DNA of 36,170 bases from CAZOWM01 sp964583615. GTDB lineage: Bacteria > Spirochaetota > B62-G9 > DRHN01. The DNA lies in contig CAZOWM010000037.1 of NCBI GenBank assembly GCA_964583615.1, forward strand, positions 1-36,170, in the 5' to 3' direction. Of this stretch, positions 32,382-36,170 are shown piece after piece; position 1 is the stretch's first letter, and each line of letters begins with the position of its first letter. The notes below the pieces were generated by a model. The model did no database searches, was not told the origin of the DNA, and was given only the letters and a program-made list of their open reading frames with translations. Position numbers and translations under genes: made by a program.

Positions 32382-35282
32382 ATGAAGCCTGGACGACTGA
32401 TAGCTTTCGTTTTCATAGTGGTATTCGGTTTCACTTCATTCGGCTGTCAGAGTGTTCGAAAAACCGCCGTCACGGAATCTGACGCGAAGCCCGCCCCCAC
32501 ACCAAAACAAACAGGTGAATCAGGCAAAACAAGAAACCGTCTTCAGGAAATCATCCAGATCGACCCTGCAGTCACAGTCGGCACGCTCGAAAACGGTTTC
32601 ACCTACTACATACGGGAGAATCAAAAACCATTGAACAGAGCGGTGCTGCGCCTCGTGGTAAATGCCGGCTCGGTGCTCGAAAACGAGAACGAGCAGGGCA
32701 TCGCCCATTTTGTGGAACATATGGCATTCAATGGAACAGAACACTTCAAAAAAACTGAAGTAATCGACTACCTCGAGTCCTTGGGAATCCGCTACGGACC
32801 CGACGTCAATGCCACGACCAGTTTTGACGAAACCGTGTACATGCTCGAGATTCCCACAGACAACATGGATGCAATGGAAAAAGGGCTTCGAATTCTCGCA
32901 GACTGGGCATATCTCGTGAGTTTCGAAGAAGAAGAGGTCGAACGTGAACGGGGCATTATTATCGAGGAGTGGCGGCAGAGAAGCGGTGCGCGCATGCGTA
33001 TCATGGAACGCCACTACCCGGTACTTTTCAGGGACTCGAGATACGCGAAGCGGCTCCCTATCGGAAAGATCGAGATCATCGAAAACACAACCTCCGATGA
33101 CCTCAAAGGATTCTACAGGAAGTGGTACAGGCCTGAGCTCATGGCAGTGATCGCGGTCGGTGACTTCAGGACTGAAACCATTGAAAAAATAATAAAACGC
33201 TTTTTCTCAAATATCCCGGTGCCCGAAGACGCTCCGAAAAGAACACTCTCCCCTGTTCCCAACCACGAAGGAACGCTCTTTTCGGTTGTCCAGGATCCTG
33301 AGGCCACTGAGTCAACCGTTGGCGTGTACATGAAGCACGATATACGGACAACGCGAACCCGTGAGGACTACAGAAACAACCTCGTTGAGTACCTTTTCAC
33401 TGGAATGCTGAACAACCGGCTTGACGAGCTTTTGAAAAAACCGGATCCTCCGTTTACCAGCGCCGGAACGGGAAGAGGGGCGATTGTTAGAACAAAGGAG
33501 GCAGTCATACTTCAGGCAACCGTACCGGAAGGAGGAATCGAACGGGGGCTCGAAACGCTTCTGATCGAGGTGAAGCGTGTACAGGTGTTCGGGTTCACAA
33601 CATCCGAGCTCGAGAGAGAAAAGAAAAACATTCTCCGCCTGATCGAGCAGTACTACCTCGAGCGTGAAAATACCCCCTCTCAGTCATTCGCTGCAGAATA
33701 CCGTGGACACTTTCTTGAAAAGGAACCCATACCGGGAATAGAATACGAGTACGAGCTCTTCAACTTCTTTGTCCCTGAAATCATCCTCGAAGAAGTAAAC
33801 GCGCTCGCGGAAAAGTGGATCACCGAGGAAAACCGCGTGGTGCTTGTGAGCGCGCCTGAGAAACATTCTTTAAGTGTTCCCGGAGAAGATGAACTTAAGC
33901 TCGTGTTTCAGGGTATAAAGGCTGCGTCTGTCTCTCCGTATGAAGACATGGTGAAACAATCCCCACTGCTTGCGAAAAAGCCGGATGCCGGCAGCATCGT
34001 CGAAGAAACCTTTCTGAAAGATATAGAAGTCACACACTGGATTTTATCAAACGGTGCGAAAGTGTTTCTCAAACCCACTCATTTCAAGCAGGACGAGATC
34101 CTGTTTGAAGCGATAAGCCCGGGCGGCCACTCCCTCGTCAGTGACAGTGATTATATCGCCGCCATCACCGCTCCCACAGCAGTCAGGGACAGCGGCATCG
34201 GTAATTTTAGCCGCACGGAACTCGAGAAAAAACTTGCGGGAAAAGTTGTTGATCTCACCCCCTGGATCGGGGAGGTGTACGAAGGAATGGGAGGGAACAC
34301 GTCACCGAGGGACATCGAAACCCTTCTGCAGCTTGTGTATCTCGTGTTCACCGATCCGAGAAAAGATCCTGACGCATTCCTCGCTTACAAGGAACGGCTC
34401 AGAACCAGGTTCCAAAACAGAAGATCAGACCCACAGCAGGTGTTCTGGGACACGGTCAGATCAGCGCTCCAGCAAAACCACTTCAGGTCCCGCCCTCTCA
34501 GCGTGGAGATCCTGGACGAGATGAACCTCGACCGCTCGTACATGATATTCAGGGAACGGTTTTCCGATGCGGCTGATTTCAGTTTTATCTTTGTCGGTAA
34601 CTTCGACATCGATTCCATACGGCCGCACGTGCTTACCTATATCGGAGGGCTGCCCTCTGCGAGAACGGAGGAGCGCTGGCGGGACCTCGGTATCGATCCG
34701 CCGGACGGTGTGGTCGAAGAGCGTGTGTTCATGGGGATAGAACCAAAAAGCCAGGTACAGATCGTGTTTTCCGACTCATTTGTGTGGAGCAGGGAAGCGG
34801 AGTTCGGTCTCGAGGCAATGGCTGAGGTTTTGGACATGCGGCTCCGGGAAAAGGTGCGTGAGGAACAGAGCGGGACATACGGAATATGGGTCTTCGCTTC
34901 CACACAGAAGTATCCTGACAATGAGTACAGTGTGTACATCGGTTTCGGCTGTGATCCCAACCGTGTCGAGGAACTTACAGAGGCCGTCTTTCACGAGATC
35001 GATTGGATACGGAAAGGCGCCATTGACGATATTTATCTGCAAAAGACAAAAAACCTTCTTCTTGGTGATCTTGAAAAGGCACAAAAGGAAAATGAATACT
35101 GGCTGAATGGTATCGCCACCGCGCTCAGGCAACGCCAGGACCTCGCAACGATTGCAATGAGGGAAAATCTGATCATGAGCCTGGACGCAGAGACCATCAG
35201 CGAGGCTGCGAGACGTGCGCTTACTCCGGATCAGTACATCCGGGTGGTCCTTTATCCGGAACAGAAACAGAGTACGCAGTGA
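32382..35282 (+). CDS. M16 (pitrilysin-family) zinc metallopeptidase, probable lipoprotein
   Basis: A 966-residue exported protease. The N-terminus has a signal peptide ending FTSFGC, likely a spirochaete-type lipobox. The inverted zinc site HFVEH (residues 109-113) is complete, and the third ligand Glu189 lies in EVERERGIIIEEW, 76 residues on, as expected for M16. ENEQGIAHFVEHMAFNGTEH is the classic active-site segment. A second, inactive-type M16 half follows (from about residue 540), so the clamshell fold is present in one chain. It would degrade peptides in the periplasm or at the outer membrane. Start ATG follows AAGGGAACC. It follows the flavodoxin gene by 89 bases. Confidence 0.92.
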   Translation: MKPGRLIAFVFIVVFGFTSFGCQSVRKTAVTESDAKPAPTPKQTGESGKTRNRLQEIIQIDPAVTVGTLENGFTYYIRENQKPLNRAVLRLVVNAGSVLENENEQGIAHFVEHMAFNGTEHFKKTEVIDYLESLGIRYGPDVNATTSFDETVYMLEIPTDNMDAMEKGLRILADWAYLVSFEEEEVERERGIIIEEWRQRSGARMRIMERHYPVLFRDSRYAKRLPIGKIEIIENTTSDDLKGFYRKWYRPELMAVIAVGDFRTETIEKIIKRFFSNIPVPEDAPKRTLSPVPNHEGTLFSVVQDPEATESTVGVYMKHDIRTTRTREDYRNNLVEYLFTGMLNNRLDELLKKPDPPFTSAGTGRGAIVRTKEAVILQATVPEGGIERGLETLLIEVKRVQVFGFTTSELEREKKNILRLIEQYYLERENTPSQSFAAEYRGHFLEKEPIPGIEYEYELFNFFVPEIILEEVNALAEKWITEENRVVLVSAPEKHSLSVPGEDELKLVFQGIKAASVSPYEDMVKQSPLLAKKPDAGSIVEETFLKDIEVTHWILSNGAKVFLKPTHFKQDEILFEAISPGGHSLVSDSDYIAAITAPTAVRDSGIGNFSRTELEKKLAGKVVDLTPWIGEVYEGMGGNTSPRDIETLLQLVYLVFTDPRKDPDAFLAYKERLRTRFQNRRSDPQQVFWDTVRSALQQNHFRSRPLSVEILDEMNLDRSYMIFRERFSDAADFSFIFVGNFDIDSIRPHVLTYIGGLPSARTEERWRDLGIDPPDGVVEERVFMGIEPKSQVQIVFSDSFVWSREAEFGLEAMAEVLDMRLREKVREEQSGTYGIWVFASTQKYPDNEYSVYIGFGCDPNRVEELTEAVFHEIDWIRKGAIDDIYLQKTKNLLLGDLEKAQKENEYWLNGIATALRQRQDLATIAMRENLIMSLDAETISEAARRALTPDQYIRVVLYPEQKQSTQ

Positions 35283-35301
35283 ATGCACTTCACACACGCT
35301 T

Positions 35302-35886
35302 ATGAAACCTATTCGGCTCTACATCTTTGACATGGGTGGTGTTGTCAGCATCAACGGCCGCTTTGTCCAGTCGATCGCTTCGCACCTCGGAATGTCTGTG
35401 GCACAATTTTTCACGGTTGCGGGAAAAGATCCACACCGTCTCATGACCGGTGATCTCTCGCCGGATCAATTCTGGCAAAAGATTTCGCAGAAAACAGGAA
35501 TACAAATCCAACAAGACCTCTTCAGAATCTATTTTCATCCTGTGCTGGACGAAAAAGTGGTACACCTCGCAGGGAGCTTGAAAACCACTTCCCGTGTCGT
35601 TGCAGGCACCAACACGATGTCATCCCACTATGAGATGCACCGAAAGCTCGGGGATTATGCAGTATTTGACAAGGTGTACGCGTCACACCTCATGGGGTGC
35701 GCGAAACCGGATCCTCAGTTCTACATGCGCATCACCGATGCTGAGACATGCTCCCCTTCCGAGACTGTCTTCATCGACGATTTGGAGGAAAACGTTGCTG
35801 CAGCACGAATGCTCGGAATTCACTCGATTCTTTTCAGCGGCCCGGAAGCGCTCGAAGAATCTCTTCGCGCCCTGAAAAACAGCTGA
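35302..35886 (+). CDS. HAD-superfamily hydrolase, YihX-like
   Basis: A 194-residue enzyme starting MKPIRLYIFDMGGVVS. Motif I is DMGGV, where the second Asp of DxD is replaced by Gly as in the YihX/epoxide-hydrolase-N type (DLGNV). The Thr/Ser motif region is VAGTNTMS. Motif III Lys is in GCAKPDPQFYM, and motif IV is FIDDLEENV, giving the Mg2+-binding acid pair. A phosphoester hydrolase (sugar phosphatase) activity is likely but unproven. Start ATG 35302 lies 17 bases after the M16 stop; a longer frame from 35215 overlaps the M16 gene and is rejected. No strong ribosome site, which suggests translation is coupled to the M16 gene. Confidence 0.82.
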   Translation: MKPIRLYIFDMGGVVSINGRFVQSIASHLGMSVAQFFTVAGKDPHRLMTGDLSPDQFWQKISQKTGIQIQQDLFRIYFHPVLDEKVVHLAGSLKTTSRVVAGTNTMSSHYEMHRKLGDYAVFDKVYASHLMGCAKPDPQFYMRITDAETCSPSETVFIDDLEENVAAARMLGIHSILFSGPEALEESLRALKNS

Positions 35887-35928
35887 GAAATTTCTTTAAA
35901 GATAATGGCAAAGAAAACCCTTGAAGGG

Positions 35929-35934
35929 TATAAT
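35929..35934 (+). promoter_or_regulatory. Possible -10 element for the uroporphyrinogen-decarboxylase-family gene
   Basis: A perfect TATAAT lies 68 bases before the start codon of the last gene. The -35 position 17 bases before it (TGGCAA, 35906-35911) is a poor match, so the promoter call is tentative. The TATAAT partly overlaps a small palindrome, acccttgaagggt. Confidence 0.35.
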
Positions 35935-36002
35935 GTGGCCTATTGAATGCCCGTATAAAACCCACCGGCATTTCACTTTCTGGAAACGAGGAGTGACACA
36001 AC

Positions 36003-36170
36003 ATGCTGCCCTATGAACGAACCATGAAGGTACTCGAAGGGAAACCTACCGATATTCTCCCATTTGTCGACGGCTTCAGCAACATGGAGGCGAGCCGTGC
36101 ATTTTTCGGCCCCAGTGTGATGAAAGGGAGCTGGGATGACATCGCGCTTGCCGAAGCGGAACTCTTCGAA
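36003..36170 (+). CDS. Uroporphyrinogen decarboxylase family protein, N-terminal part
   Basis: Fifty-six codons before the window ends. MLPYERTMKVLEGKPTDILP followed by FVDGF is the typical opening of the URO-D/MtaA/CmuA family (Arg-x-x-x-x-Leu-x-Gly-x-x-x-Asp, then strand). Members include uroporphyrinogen decarboxylase and corrinoid-dependent methyltransferases. The atypical following sequence (GFSNMEASRAFFGPSVMKGS) favours a methyltransferase-like member, but the decisive C-terminal part is outside the window. Start ATG 36003 follows GAGGAG at 35988-35993. Confidence 0.7.
   Translation, partial: MLPYERTMKVLEGKPTDILPFVDGFSNMEASRAFFGPSVMKGSWDDIALAEAELFE

Noticed and set aside
35215..35301. 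Upstream extension of the HAD gene
   Set aside because: It overlaps the end of the M16 gene and does not resemble HAD proteins; the family begins at the ATG at 35302.
1..36170. CRISPR array, rRNA, tRNA
   Set aside because: No regularly spaced repeats and no recognisable tRNA or rRNA segments were found by reading.

Overview
The window looks like part of a bacterial chromosome from a draft or metagenome assembly. It has one exact 100-base run of N (4013-4112). Most genes fit a free-living, sugar-using member of the Spirochaetota. The two solute-binding proteins carry signal peptides ending in Phe-Ala-Glu-Gly, a style common in spirochaete ABC-binding proteins. There are two carbohydrate ABC systems, a ROK regulator, an outer-membrane beta-barrel protein, and many genes with clear GGAGG-type ribosome binding sites. 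The taxonomic call is an inference; no rRNA or tRNA gene was seen.

Layout. 1-600: remnant of an IS1-like transposase with an internal stop, plus a decayed fragment. 728-1525: a TatA-like protein with a long Pro/Gln tail and a small zinc-ribbon protein. 2073-3423 (minus): a metallo-beta-lactamase fold protein, a NifX-like protein and a broken MTH1187/YkoF-type thiamine-binding gene in one operon. 3424-4112: non-coding DNA with a dispersed-looking palindrome, then the gap. 4113-5601: a receiver-domain fragment and the AmmeMemoRadiSam radical SAM enzyme, of different character from the surroundings. 6027-11898: COG2509 flavoprotein, a second zinc-ribbon protein, class III aminotransferase, MFS transporter, small hypothetical protein, holin-like protein, and the tail of a broken SDR epimerase.

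12143-17782 is the clearest functional unit. A sugar-binding protein, an ATPase, a permease and a GH4 glycosidase are transcribed leftwards, and a ROK repressor is transcribed rightwards. A palindromic operator candidate lies in the shared promoter region. The unit probably imports and hydrolyses an alpha-galactoside or related glycoside under ROK control. 17768-18770 is a stretch of gene fragments plus a long inverted repeat. 18812-22012 is a complete carB without carA. Another fragment follows.

22490-25011 holds an MFS transporter, an MBL-fold gene with an internal deletion, a Nudix hydrolase and a truncated acetamidase/formamidase. 25119-28328 is a second sugar ABC system (binding protein plus MalF- and MalG-like permeases, no ATPase). 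28599-36170 holds the Memo-like AmmeMemoRadiSam protein B, an outer-membrane protein, a parvulin isomerase, a flavodoxin, an M16 peptidase lipoprotein, a HAD hydrolase and the start of a uroporphyrinogen-decarboxylase-family gene.

The most striking overall feature is the number of broken genes beside intact ones: transposase, MTH1187, SDR, GH63-like glucosidase, MBL and formamidase, plus unnamed fragments. No clearly new multi-gene system was found. The best leads are the paralogous zinc-ribbon proteins, the GH4/ROK locus with unusual active-site and zinc-site residues, the long-tailed TatA protein and the structured inverted repeat before carB.
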